DNA from: Saccharum officinarum
Lineage: Eukaryota > Streptophyta > Magnoliopsida > Poales > Poaceae
Assembly (NCBI GenBank): GCA_020631735.1
Contig: CM036179.1
Span: forward strand, 20,017,063-20,081,062
DNA length: 64,000 nt
Reading direction: 5' to 3'
The position numbers and the translations under genes are program-made. Shown here in pieces: positions 35,963 through 47,176 of this stretch; the first letter of the stretch is position 1, and each line of letters opens with the position of its first letter. The notes beneath the pieces were generated by a model. It did no database searches. It was not told the origin of the DNA and saw nothing but the letters and a program-made list of their open reading frames with translations.

Positions 35963-36082
35963 AGGTCAAATCTGTAAAATCATGTTACAGCTAGCTAGCC
36001 ATGGTCTTTGGTACAGTTGTGGCCAGGTGGAGATGACAGCCGATTGATTGCATTGCAGCCACTCTCCTTTCTGCAATTATTG

Positions 36083-36424
36083 AGGCTTGTTTAGTCAGCG
36101 AAAGAAAAATTGTTAGAGGTCCTATCGAATGTTTTATGAGATGTCAAAAGACGTTTTTGATACTAATTAAAAAAACTAATTACATAACCGGTCTGAAAAC
36201 CGTGAGACAAATTTATTAAGCCTAATTAAGTCATCATTAGCATATGTGTATTACTGTATCATTTGAGGATAATCATGAATTAATTAGGCTTAAAAGATTC
36301 GTCTCATGGTTTTTAACCAAATTGCGCAATTAGTTTTTTCATCTACATTTAATATTCCATGCATGTGTCCAAACATTCGATGTGATGGGGTGAAAAAAAT
36401 TTTGGGTGGAAACTAAACACCCCT
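36083..36424. mobile_element. Tourist/Harbinger-like MITE
   Basis: GAGGCTTGTTTAGTC ... GGAAACTAAACACCCC. It contains a central inverted symmetry: 'attaagcctaattaa' and 'ttaattaggcttaaaa'. Confidence 0.5.
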
Positions 36425-36571
36425 TACTCTTTTGTCTTTTCCATTTTGTCTTTTCGACTGTACCTTTTTAGTGAAAAAACAGTGTTTTTCTCTAACGACA
36501 AATCAGCCAATGGTACTTTTCAGCTTGTCTATCTATGTCCATGAAACCATGATTCATGAACCTCTCCTTAA

Positions 36572-37485
36572 GGGTCTGTTTGAAACAGAGGAATTAAAAA
36601 ATACAGGAATGGTAAGAAACAGAGGAAAGTGATAGGAATAGAGTGTGAAAACAGAGGATTGGAAAAACGTAGAAAAGTAACAAAGAGAGGTGTTTAATTT
36701 TAGACGTAGGAATTTGAAAATTGAGAATAACAAAGAAAATATTAGAAGCATCCAGCAAAAGATACTAGTAATAAGCAGACTTTTAACATGCACTTTGGGT
36801 CAGCAACTTTATCAAAACCTTGATGAGTCAAAAATAATAGCGAGAAAAAATGACCATGCACTCTTATTTGTTTTTGTTTTTCTCGCTTGATCAATTGCTA
36901 CCTTTCTGGCGGGGAGAAGCAAATGAGTTACTACTCCGTCCCATAAAAAGAGTCGCCGTGGGAAGCGTGCTGGTCAAACTTTCTCAACTTTGACTACGTT
37001 TGTAGAAAATACGTGCAACATTTATATCTTTAAATAAGTTTATTATGAAAGTATATTCAAAGATCTACCTAATGATACTAATTATGTACCATAAATATTA
37101 ATGTTTTGTTAAATATATTTGATCAAAGTTAAAAGCTGTTGACTTTTTTGGGAAGCGAGAATAATTTTTTTTTTTTGGACAGAGGGAGTAGGCACGTATG
37201 AGCACCAGGTGACCTACTAGGGCACAGCAACAGCGGCGTGGCCAGCCTCGAAGAGCCTTCTTTTCTCTCCCCGTGACGCACTTTGCATCGGACTTACGTG
37301 AGAGGAAGAGAAACCAAGAGGTTGGAGTGGATTTTCCGGTTCCTGTGAAATGAGCATCCAGCTACAGTATTACAGAGGAAAGGATTCTTTGCTTCCTACG
37401 ATCCAAACGCTCACCGCAGATTCCTTTCCTCCATCCTACGGTTTCTGTGATTTTCCTCTAAAAATCCTCCGATCCAAACGAGGCC
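36572..37485. mobile_element. Harbinger-like element hosting a nested Stowaway
   Basis: Termini GGGTCTGTTTGAAACAGAGG and rc of the right end GGCCTCGTTTGGATCGGAGG are inverted, flanked by TAA at 36569-36571 and 37486-37488. A complete Stowaway sits at 36934-37188. No transposase frame. Confidence 0.55.
36934..37188. mobile_element. Stowaway MITE nested in 36572-37485
   Basis: CTCCGTCCCATAAAAAG ... TTGGACAGAGGGAG with the TA target duplication at 36932-36933 and 37189-37190. Classic Stowaway (Tc1/mariner-derived) ends. Confidence 0.75.
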
Positions 37486-37488
37486 TAA

Positions 37489-38593
37489 GTGATTTATGCG
37501 AACTGAACTTATTAGACAGGGCATGTCTACGGCAAATCAGGAACTTGTGCAATCATGCAAATCACTTTTGTTTGAGCCCAGAAAAACACTAGAAAACAAA
37601 TAAATTTAAGTTTACAGTACCATGCATATTAGCATTAGAATCAGAGTTAAACTAAGATTGTATCAGGAAAATAAAAATGAAAAATTTATTCTTTTGCGAT
37701 AACTTTCACCAGACTTGTGATTTAGCATAAACAACAAAGAAGATGCCGATGCCGATCCTTTGACAAAAAGTCAAGCTGCTTTTGCAATTTGAAGACTGAC
37801 ATAGATCAAACCAAGATCTTGTTCTCTAAACAAATGAGTACCCCCATGAATAAATTTCTCAACTTGTTGGTGACTTGGGATTGGTTGAGACATAAACATC
37901 TTGCCTGCTTATACATTTTTCAATTCTTGTAGGAAGGCAGTGTGCAAGCGTGCAACATAGAAAAGTTAGATCATTCAAAATATATATATAAGTTATTGGT
38001 CAGTAAGTCTTGCTAATCAAAGTATAACATTTCAGATCAAGTCAAAGCATATCATTTTAGATAAAAAAATATAGAAAAAGGAGTAAAATGAATGTAGAGA
38101 ACATTGTTCATGGAACAACGGCAAAAATTACTTTCAGAAGGAACGAATAATTCAAGTAATACTGAACGTGAGGCAATGATTTCTGTTTATATAGAAGTAA
38201 GAAGACAATGAAGAAAGCATCATGCACATCTAAGGATTTGCACCAACAGTTAGTTGTGCAGAGTCGGCACATATCATATCTTAAGGCAAAGGTGGACCAC
38301 CAAACACCAACAAATTTTGTGTAAAGATTGGATTACAATCTGTTACTAACTAGGGCATTTACAGAAATCAATAGAATATTTTACATGGTTAACGCCTGGC
38401 CACCCATCAGTACTAAAGACAATATATTGCAATTTATGCAAGAAATGAATGGGTGGATTGCTAAACATCACCCTACTTGTAGGTTCCATATATCCAAATA
38501 AATATAGGAGAGATTAAATATCCTAGACAGTGCTTACGACGGTCCAAGGAGAATAGAAGACCTATGAAGCTACGACTATGAAAATGTTCACAC
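37489..38593. other. AT-rich intergenic sequence, nothing recognised
   Basis: No coding frame, RNA gene or repeat terminus could be supported on either strand. Confidence 0.5.
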
Positions 38594-38596
38594 TAA

Positions 38597-39030
38597 GACT
38601 ACCCGCAGTGGGTACTCTAAAACGATACTCTAAAGCTTTAGAGTATGAATATAGAGTAAAAACTGTTGGGTACTCTAAAACGATACTCTATCCTTTCTCT
38701 CACTCTATATTTAGAGTTGTACTGTGCTTACTCTATACTCAACAGTGACGGCCCCACTAGCTAAACAAAGGAAAAAATGCTATAACTCACAAAATAAAAA
38801 TTCAAATTAAATTTCGATTATACCATTAAATTCATCTCAATAAATCCTTCAAAACTAGATCACACATGGATATATTTAGATAAAGTGACAAGTGGATCCC
38901 ACAGTGGATAGAGTGGATAGAGGATGATATAGAGGATAGATGGGTGCGGGAGAATTGAGTATAGAGAAGAGAATCTTGCTGACTAGGACGTATAGATGAT
39001 GAATATAGAGGTTCATGGGTGCGGGTAGTC
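38597..39030. mobile_element. Harbinger-like MITE with GACTACCCGCA ends
   Basis: Perfect 11-bp inverted ends GACTACCCGCA / TGCGGGTAGTC, flanked by TAA at 38594-38596 and 39031-39033. The interior is rich in 'gtactctaaaacgatactcta' direct repeats (38618, 38669) and further 'tagagtatag' variants. 434 bp, non-coding. Confidence 0.7.
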
Positions 39031-39033
39031 TAA

Positions 39034-41630
39034 GAATCTATCCTCCCTTCTAGAGTCTAGCCCCACAGGCAGATGGCTGAACATTCATTGAACTTCCTGA
39101 ATAAGCACTAAGCTTTATCACTTCAATTGTTCTTTTTTCCATTCACTAATCGCATAATTTATTGCCCCTCATCTTACTGGAACCGAAGCAAGACCCTAAG
39201 ATGCTCAACAAAGACACCGAATAGAAATGTGACAGCTTACATAGATTCCCTTATCCTCCCTTACCTTTTCTCAATTAATTATCCTTTAATGTCCTTATCA
39301 TAAATGTACCAATCATCCTTGCACTTTTAAGTTTTCATGCCTGATATTGACGCGCCCGCCTTAGGGATAATTTACCGAAAAGCTAAACAGTTTTAATGGG
39401 GTATTATTTGATGACCCAAGGCAGTGTCCAAGCAAGGAAGATCATGCCCAAGATGCTCTGCATCAAGCTGATTGCGACATCAACCTTTGTGGTTCATTAG
39501 TGAGGAGGGGGCAAAAGAGGAAGGTTGGAAAATGGAAAAGAAAAGCACTAACAGCATCAGGAAAGGTGAGTGCACATAACCGCCATCATCACAGGTTTTA
39601 TTATAAGGCATGTTTTGATTATGTGACTTACAAACACAAGTAGCTTAAGTGGCACCAATTAAGTCCCTAACATGAATTATTCACTTCTGCATCAGTAGCA
39701 TTTTGGTGTTAGATATGATACTAGGGGTAGTGATAAAGAAATGCAAAGGCAACAGAGACTGTATGATCAACTGATAGTCTTTCAGGCACAAACATATTTA
39801 AGCTTATTCATGGAAACTGGTCAATAAAGTTCGAGACAGATGCATCAAGAAAAAAACAGCATCTTGTGATCTGAAAAGTACTTTTCAAGATTATGGATGA
39901 CCAAGAAGGATGATGGGTTCTTGCATCACAATCCTGTAACCTCCCTTCATTAGTGGGCTCTGCGCATGGAAGATTCCTCACATTTTCAACCTTTCATACT
40001 TAGTAGCAAAATAAGAGGACAACTAGTTGATCATTAGGCCTACAATATAGCAATTATTTAAGTGAACACTTGCCATTAAGCAAACAGTATGCACAGAGGC
40101 GTCAAATAAAGGGGGCTGTAAAGCAAAAGACAAAAGGAAACAAGAGTTCCAAATCTTATCACAGTGGTTATTAAAGTGCAAGGCCTACGTGAAATTATCA
40201 GGCATACAGATTGATCAGATCAAACTTCGGTGCAAACTGAAACAATTAAGGGACACTTGAAAGCAGGTAGTTAATAATAATTCTGGAATCATAGTATTTT
40301 ATTTTACTTAGTTTGATACAAGTAGAAGATTCAATAACAATAGCAGATTCCTAAATCCCATTACTTTGCACTGTTCCCAGCCATCTATCTACCTTTTTCT
40401 TTGGATGACTATGTAAAGTCACAAGTCACAACTTTCACCCAATATACAGACCAACTTCAACAGAAAACACTTAGATAATGAAAAGTTGTCAAAACAAATA
40501 AACAATGTAACTTTCAGAGTTGGTGTGCTATTACACTTCTCAAATAAACTACTAGCCTAGCAACCATATTTTACAAGGTATTTGCTTACATGTCTTGAAA
40601 TACAGCACCTATTAAAATTAGGCCTTCGGGAGAAAATAAGGCATATGCTGAGATATAAAAAATTTGGATCCTACATACAAGATTTTGGCAGCATGAAGTC
40701 ATAACTGAAATCAGAAAGCAAATAGTATATTTCCATATGTAAATTATTTATTGCCTCAACTCTGAGTAAAACAATAATAGCCATGAACAAATAAGTAAAC
40801 AACAACAGCATAGGTTTATCATCTGGCTTAGTCAAGGACCTATAAGTCTGAGCCACGAACAAATAATAACCACCTGTTCAGATATAAATACACTGACCAG
40901 TGACCACTGTACTTTAAAGTTTAAACCGAACCATTTCAGATAATCATAGAGTTGAAATCTACTGTTCATCAGAGGAAAACAACTGAAAACTTCAGTTCTT
41001 GAGAAAATATATCACATATGCAAATAGCAAACTCATTTCAAGGCACGCTGGTGAGTCAGAAAAAAAAATTATCAACTTGTTAAGAAATTAACAGGTGAAG
41101 AATCAATCTGTGAAGAATCAACAGGTTAGAGAATTAACATCCCATGGACATCACATAAAGCAATGATACCATGAAGCACTAACCACATTGATATCTATAA
41201 GGCATTCCTTCTGAAGTAGTTGATTATTTCACTGCAAGGGTCTGGAATCAACTTTGTGCTTAAACAATTACATGTTTGTCATCAGTGCCTGCTGTTTTCT
41301 GTGCCCATGCAGAAGAACATATTTTCCCATGTAATGTGATATTCCAATCTTCATGGCAGCCCTAATTCGCAGCAGGATTTGATTGTATACACTGTAGACA
41401 CAGGATAACTTGAATAAACCTAGCTCAATTCAGAAGAACTAGTTGATGAAATCCTAGAAATGATTAGGGGTGGAAAGAATACCAATATTCATTTGCCACA
41501 CCAAGGGCAAGGGTATGAAAGGAAGAGTCGGTTATCCACTTTTGAGAGGTAGACATATGAAAAGAGATACTGAAATGCATTGCAGTGGCATTGCAGCACT
41601 CCTACCTTTTCTGAATTCTTGAATACACAA
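39034..41630. other. AT-rich sequence without recognisable gene
   Basis: About 2.6 kb. No exon similar to the downstream DUF810 gene could be read on the plus strand, and no frame longer than about 60 codons looks real. It may be intergenic or a long intron. Confidence 0.45.
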
Positions 41631-41730
41631 NNNNNNNNNNNNNNNNNNNNNNNNNNNNNNNNNNNNNNNNNNNNNNNNNNNNNNNNNNNNNNNNNNNNNN
41701 NNNNNNNNNNNNNNNNNNNNNNNNNNNNNN
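41631..41730. other. Scaffold gap (100 N)
   Basis: 100 N immediately before a coding exon. Upstream exons of the DUF810 gene may be missing here. Confidence 0.98.
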
Positions 41731-42357
41731 AACCGGAATACGAGGCTCAAGCGAATTCTTGAAGAAACAAGAGAGGCTGATGGTGAAAGTGATATACGAG
41801 ATCGGATGCAGGCTGTCCGCCTTCAGCTCTCGGATTCCATTCACAATCTGCATGAGGTCTTCTCCAGCAGAATATTTGTTGCTATCTGCCGAGGTTTCTG
41901 GGATCGGTTAGGCCAGGTAATAATAAATAAATGTGCCAACAAGTAATAATAAATAAATGTGCCAACAACAAAAGTATCTGAATATTTCCTTTTGCTGTGA
42001 ATCCTCATATGTCAAACAATTTTTTTGAGCAGATCGTGTTGAGATTTCTCGAGAGCAGAAAGGAGAACAGGATTTGGTACCGTGGATCTGATTATGCTCT
42101 AGGGGTAAGACTCGACTTATATTAGGACTAGCAGAAATGCCACTAAATGAAAATTGGTTGAGTTGGGGCTATATATAGCATGAAAAATAGAATCGAGCAG
42201 CATGACCATCGCGATCTGCTAACACTGATAATTTTACATGCAGATCCTTGACGATGTCTTTGCATCAGAGATGCAAAAGCTGCTGGGCAACGCCCTGCAG
42301 GACAAGGACCTGGATCCACCGCAGTCAGTGATCGACGCCCGCTCCATCCTCTGCTAG
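41731..42357 (+). CDS. C-terminal exons of a DUF810/MUN-domain (PATROL1-related) protein
   Basis: Three exons in phase: gap-41916, 42033-42104 and 42244-42357 (TAG 42355-42357). Introns have GT/AG borders (41917-42032, 42105-42243). The reading is phase 0 at both junctions. Residues include FVAICRGFWDRLGQ, FLESRKENRIWYRGSDYALG and ILDDVFASEMQKLLGNALQD, ending VIDARSILC. From memory of the family, these match the C-terminal MHD2/MUN part of plant DUF810 proteins (unc-13/PATROL1 relatives), which act in vesicle tethering and delivery of membrane proteins to the plasma membrane. The earlier part, normally about 900 residues, is absent from the sequence to the left and must lie in the gap or be lost. 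The function of this paralogue is inferred. Confidence 0.7.
41917..41968 (+). repeat. Two-copy tandem duplication in a DUF810 intron
   Basis: The unit 'gtaataataaataaatgtg' plus 'ccaacaa' (about 26 bases) occurs twice head to tail, directly at the donor site. The donor GT is therefore duplicated as well (41917 and about 41943). Confidence 0.85.
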
Positions 42358-42959
42358 GGCGTGTGCAAAAGTGTTTCTACAGATCGCTTCAGCAAAAGGC
42401 CGGCGTTGGTTTAGTTTTTGTATATATATATATTCTTTGGTGTGCAGAATATGTACAGGTGGACACGACCGATTATTCCTGTTCATAGTGTTTTGTTGAA
42501 TTGTTCCAACAGCGGTTAAAAAAAAGCTATAACTGGTAAACAGTTAAACAGGTTTTGTTTTTCAAGAGGAACACAATATGTACTTGATTGTGCGGTTGTG
42601 TACTAGGGGGACTGAAAGTCTTATCTTGAACTGGATAAGAATATAGTAACCATTCTTATCTTGAACTGTATAAGCATGTAATCTTTGCTTATATTGCATT
42701 TCTGCTACAGAGTTCTATAGAAGCATAGTTTCTGACAGTCCCTGTTGGCCTGCTTCATGTGTTCTGAACTTTCGGTACCACGGCACTGAGCACTGGACCT
42801 CTCGCAGGACGGCACGAGAAATTGACTTGATCATGAGGCGAGCTCGAATCCGCCTCCGCCCACCCGCAATCTCTGTTTCTTCTTCTGCTCCTTCGAGTCC
42901 TAAACTAATCCTGGTAGATCAGAAAGAATGGTTTCGAAATTTTTCCGGAAAATATCCGT

Positions 42960-43045
42960 TTTTTTTGCCCTGTTCGGCTGTGACTGCGGCTGATGCTGAT
43001 TTATTGTGAAAGAAAAATACTGCTGAATAACTGGCTAATAAGCTC
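42960..43045. mobile_element. hAT-like MITE fragment
   Basis: 'gccctgttcggctgtgac' and the opposing 'aactggctaataagctc' match the same family as 31797-31926. It lies just upstream of the DUF6598 start. Confidence 0.45.
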
Positions 43046-43120
43046 AAACCAGGAGGGCCAACCTACCAAAAACCAGGAGGCGACGGCGACGACGGTCCGG
43101 ACTTGGGTCGAATTGATTCG

Positions 43121-44410
43121 ATGGAGAGTGGCGACGGCGAAGGCGAAATTGATTGCCGGCGACCGAACTCCACCCTGGAGGAGGTGGAGATGGAGACGGC
43201 CGTTCCTTCGTACGTCCGCAAGAGGAAGATGGAGGACGAGCCGATGGAGGATGAGCTGGAGGAAGAGGAGGAGGAGGAGGAGGTAATCCCGGCCTGCGTG
43301 ATTGAGGGCAGCAAGCACGCTGACGGATCCATCTACAGGCCAGACACGCACTTCTTCCACAGGCTCTACTGCCTCGACGACACCCGCGAGAGTACGCCCT
43401 ACTCTAAACTCGTTTCTGTGTTTCCAACGTACTGGTTTTTGTTAGTTCTTTCAACCAATTAATAACAATTTTAAAGAACAGTTAGCAATCTCATTTACCG
43501 CCTGTATGCTACCTTATCGTATTTTTTTCATCCTGCTACAAACATACTAGTTGCCACTCCGTTGGACCCATGCACGAACCAATCTCAGCTCTCGTGAAGC
43601 CCACAATCTTGGTGGATCCAGTCACCAACAAAATCGTAACGGAGGGCAGATCACTCAACGGATGTGCCCTGATGCATATCTTCTCGCCGAAGCTAACAAA
43701 CCGCTGCCGCCCCGATCATGCTGTACGACTTCGTGGCTGCCCGGGACCTCCTGCAGCCTCTACGCAACTACGTGTTCAACCGCACCCGCGACGACCCTCT
43801 CGTCCTCCACCGCAATCCAGATGACCCGTCCTCGCCGCTGCCGATACAGATGGCCGGCCCTAAGAGGGGCATCTTCCTACAAGCTCGTGCCATGATCGAG
43901 TACGACTTGCGGATCAAGAGGACTATGGAAGACGAGGACCTCCAGCTCATCGACGGCGCCGCCACCTTCAGCGAGCGGACCCCGTTCCACGGAACTTACA
44001 CGCAGCGGATCCGTGGCGATGGCGACCATGGTGCGGCGGTGGACATCACCTTGGTGCTCCTCCGCCACGCGGTGGAAGCCAGGATACAGGTCAGCGTGAC
44101 GAGAGTGCCGGCGACTGGCCTGAGCTTCTCGCTGTCCTGCTATGGCAGCAGGATGATGCATGAGATCAACCTCTTCGACGGCGTCGTTGATCGGCCAGGG
44201 AACATCAAGAGATCAGGCGACGTCAGGAGCTTCGTGGTTGCCGTGGTGCACTTGTCTCCTCTGATCCTGTGCTTCAAGGTTGCGAAAGCTGGTGGTGACG
44301 CGCAGAACGGCGTTGCTGGTCAGACTCAGACTCACATGCGCGGGTACCCGGCTCAAGGGCTGGGGATCAGCTGGGACTGGGACTCCATCCACTTGATTTC
44401 GGCGCTATAG
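43121..44410 (+). CDS. DUF6598-domain protein (grass family), possibly disrupted
   Basis: Exon 1 begins at ATG 43121 and encodes an acidic N-terminus (MESGDGEGEIDCRR, later MEDEPMEDELEEEEEEEE), then HFFHRLYCLDD, up to a likely donor at about 43394 (GTACGC). The last coding block, 43718-44410, carries the DUF6598 signature: VAARDLLQPLRNYVFNRTRD, MAGPKRGIFLQARAMIEYDL, EDEDLQLIDGA, AVDITLVLLRHAVEARIQVS, HEINLFDGVV, ending at the TAG at 44408. Between about 43550 and 43717 no single acceptor joins exon 1 in frame: the segment reading ATPLDP is one frame and the DUF6598 block another, with a stop between. Either an unrecognised intron is present or the gene is a young pseudogene. Biochemical function of DUF6598 is unknown. 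Confidence 0.65.
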
Positions 44411-44497
44411 AGGTGTACATTTCTGGGTCGAATTTGGATTAGCCTGCATGGTCCCAAGCATCTTATCGTTTCTTGAGGAAGCTTTGTGGTTGATTGT

Positions 44498-44575
44498 TTA
44501 TCTATCTATATCTATACCTCTATATCTATATCTACATCTACATCTACATCTACACCTCTACATCTACACATCTTC
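44498..44575. repeat. TCTATA/CATCTA microsatellite
   Basis: Degenerate 6-bp repeat: (CTATAT)n passing into (CTACAT)n, about 13 units, in or just after the 3' UTR of the DUF6598 gene. Confidence 0.85.
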
Positions 44576-45362
44576 TTCTCTAATAATAAAGAGGCAAAAT
44601 TTCAGGTTCTTTTTTTTCGTCCATCCTTTTTTATCCATCTTTCTCTAACTACCGAACAACGAAGAGTTTCTTTTATCCGGACTTATATATATATAACTCG
44701 TGCTCATACGAGTTAGAATAGGACCCGTCTAGACCAATATGGAATAGAAATCATAATCTAAACAGATTCCTCAGATCCTAAGTCCCTAAATCGAACTTTT
44801 AATAATAAATAGAAAATGATAAGAGTTATGTTCTTTATTTTGCACCGCTTTTTTTATTCGTACGAGTTAGAATAGCTCGCGTCTAGACAAATATGGAGTA
44901 GGAATCCTAATCTAAATAGATTCCTCGGATCTAACGACAATGGGATATATACAGTATATTATAGGGACCAATTTCTTTTTTTAATGCTGAGAATTTTCTT
45001 TCCTCCAGAAAATATTGAGAACTTCCATAATAGACCAGAACCTGACGTTTTTTACGGTGGAAGACCGAACAATATAATCAGAAAAAATAGAAAAAAAGTA
45101 CTATGATTATGTCATCTTTTTTATCCACTTTACTTTTTTTCTCTTTTGTCCTAACGTGTTCTCCTTTTTTTCATCCTTGCAAGCGTGTGCCGTCCGAGCA
45201 TCCGTGAGAGCATTTTACGGGGCATTCACACGTTACCTGTTCATTTAAGCGATTGTTAGAGCGTCACACGTTTGTTAGATAAATTTTTCAACTTACAAAT
45301 CATCTAGATAAATTACACATCAAGTTGCGTCTCCTGTTGCAGCGCACGGGCCACCGCCCTTG
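44570..45362 (+). mobile_element. Possible Helitron-like element
   Basis: It begins in 'tctctaataataaagaggc' and ends in 'gttgcagcgcacgggccac', a pairing seen at the ends of many grass non-autonomous elements. No ORF, no clear terminal hairpin, and the final CTRR is not visible. Contains an 80-bp direct repeat: 44704-44785 and 44857-44935 both carry 'acgagttagaatag' and 'agattcctc(a/g)gatc'. Low confidence. Confidence 0.3.
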
Positions 45363-46600
45363 ATTACTTTTGATCCAAAAAGCCTTGAATTACGGCGACA
45401 TAACAATAAATATATTATTTAAATAGTTCATTAACTAGATGGGATCTGTTAGTTGCATGCCGAAATGCGTGATTGGATTCTAGCCAAACCCCCCCGGACG
45501 TCTATTCCACAACCTGACCCCGCGTGCGTGTATCTGAGATCGGTGTAGATACTCGTGGGTGTAGTGTAGGAAAACTCACCCTATAGATAGAGATATGGCC
45601 AATTAGTTGGATCCAAGGTATGGAATGTTGATGCTTTTCCTAACTATTATCAATTAAATGCGATAAACAACCGTCTAAATGGACACAACTAGTCATCGTG
45701 TAGTATTTAGATGACATGTAAACAAACTATATAGCTATTTACAACAATACTGTTTAAGAGGCATAACTATGTTATATGATTTGCGGAGATAGGCAATATT
45801 TTATTTAGTGCCTCCGAACTGAAAATGTTCGCACACTTTCAAAACGTGAAATCGTTTTTTTAGTAATGAGTTAGCGTTCGTAGTAAGTTAGTTAGCCTGT
45901 TAGCATCTCTGTTTGTATCCGTATTAAGTTTAGTTGCTATAATAACTACTAGCACTAGTATATCAAGCATGCCTTATAGTCTGATTTAGTTATTTGCTTT
46001 CTAAAACACTGTTGTGTCGACCCATAATAAAATTAGGTTTTCCTCTCTTTTTGGATATGGTCCTCTTGGCTTAGGGTTTCATGAGAAATTTCTAAGTATT
46101 GTTAAGGAAGTTATTTGGATCCAAACTGGCATTATGATACCGTGCCAAATGCGGATGTGGAATCAAATGTATGGGCTACAGCACATTAGCACCCATGGCC
46201 CAACCCATGTTAATTCTGCTCCCATGTCCCATAGCATCCGCGGCCGCCGCCTCCGTTCCTTTAGGTAGAGTTTGGTTGGGAGTCGAGGTGGGGTGGAACG
46301 GTCCTGTCTCTAATTCCTGAGATGGGACGAGGACGGGATGACTCCAGTTTTTGTTTGGTTGAAGAGGGATATGATGAACCATTTTTTGTTTGGTAGGAGG
46401 GATAAAGTGAAATAGGATGGAGGCTGTATTTAACACCGTCAGCTACTGTTATAGTGGGATCCACCTAGGTTCATGTGTAAATCTCTTTTTCTCTTTTTTT
46501 ATATGTGTCAATCGCTTTTCTCCTTTTTATATTATAGGCATTTAATAATTAAAAAATAATTTTGTTTCAGAAAATAGTATTTTTTTTTTTTCAAAAAATA
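45363..46600. other. Intergenic sequence, nothing firm
   Basis: No gene supported. 46265-46450 has G-rich short repeats ('tttggttgggagtcgagg', 'gtttggttgaagaggg', 'gtttggtaggagggat') suggestive of a MITE end, but termini were not resolved. Confidence 0.4.
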
Positions 46601-47176
46601 AATTTGTATCAATCCTCCAAGCCGCATCACCATCACAGAATCACCGCTGTGCCTAGTGCCCGCACCTCCACCACGCCGCTCGAGTCCCTTCCCAATCACC
46701 GCTCACATGTCGCTGCAGTTCGGCTGCAGCACGCCACGCCGCATCTCGGCACAGCAGCAGCGCGGAGCTCGGCCGCACGCGCGAGCGGCCGTTTCCCATC
46801 CGCGACAAGGCAGCCGCGAGCTTGACCCTTCTCCAACGGCCGACCGCGCCTCCCCATCTGAGCAGCCTTAGGTCGAGGAAGAAGAGGGCGTGACCGGAGC
46901 TGCCGCGCCCAGGAGTCGTGTCCGCCAGACCAGGCGCTGCCACCGACCGCCCTGCATCCGCCGCCCGCACCCCTGAGCGACAAAGACGGAGAAGATTTGT
47001 GGGATGGGGATGCCCCGAATCTGAGACAGACTCGCCCCCGGCTGACCCTCAACCAAACAGCAGTCATCCCAGGATCGTCCAGCCCATCCCAGGTAATCAA
47101 TCCTCCCCAACCATTCCTCTTCCTCGTCAGCTCGCCGCAAACCCAACCCCTAAACCTCCCCATAGCACCACCACAA

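Noticed and set aside
46560..47150. GC-rich frames upstream of the PPR pseudogene
   Set aside because: No PPR or other motif; frames overlap on both strands, most likely 5' flanking sequence.
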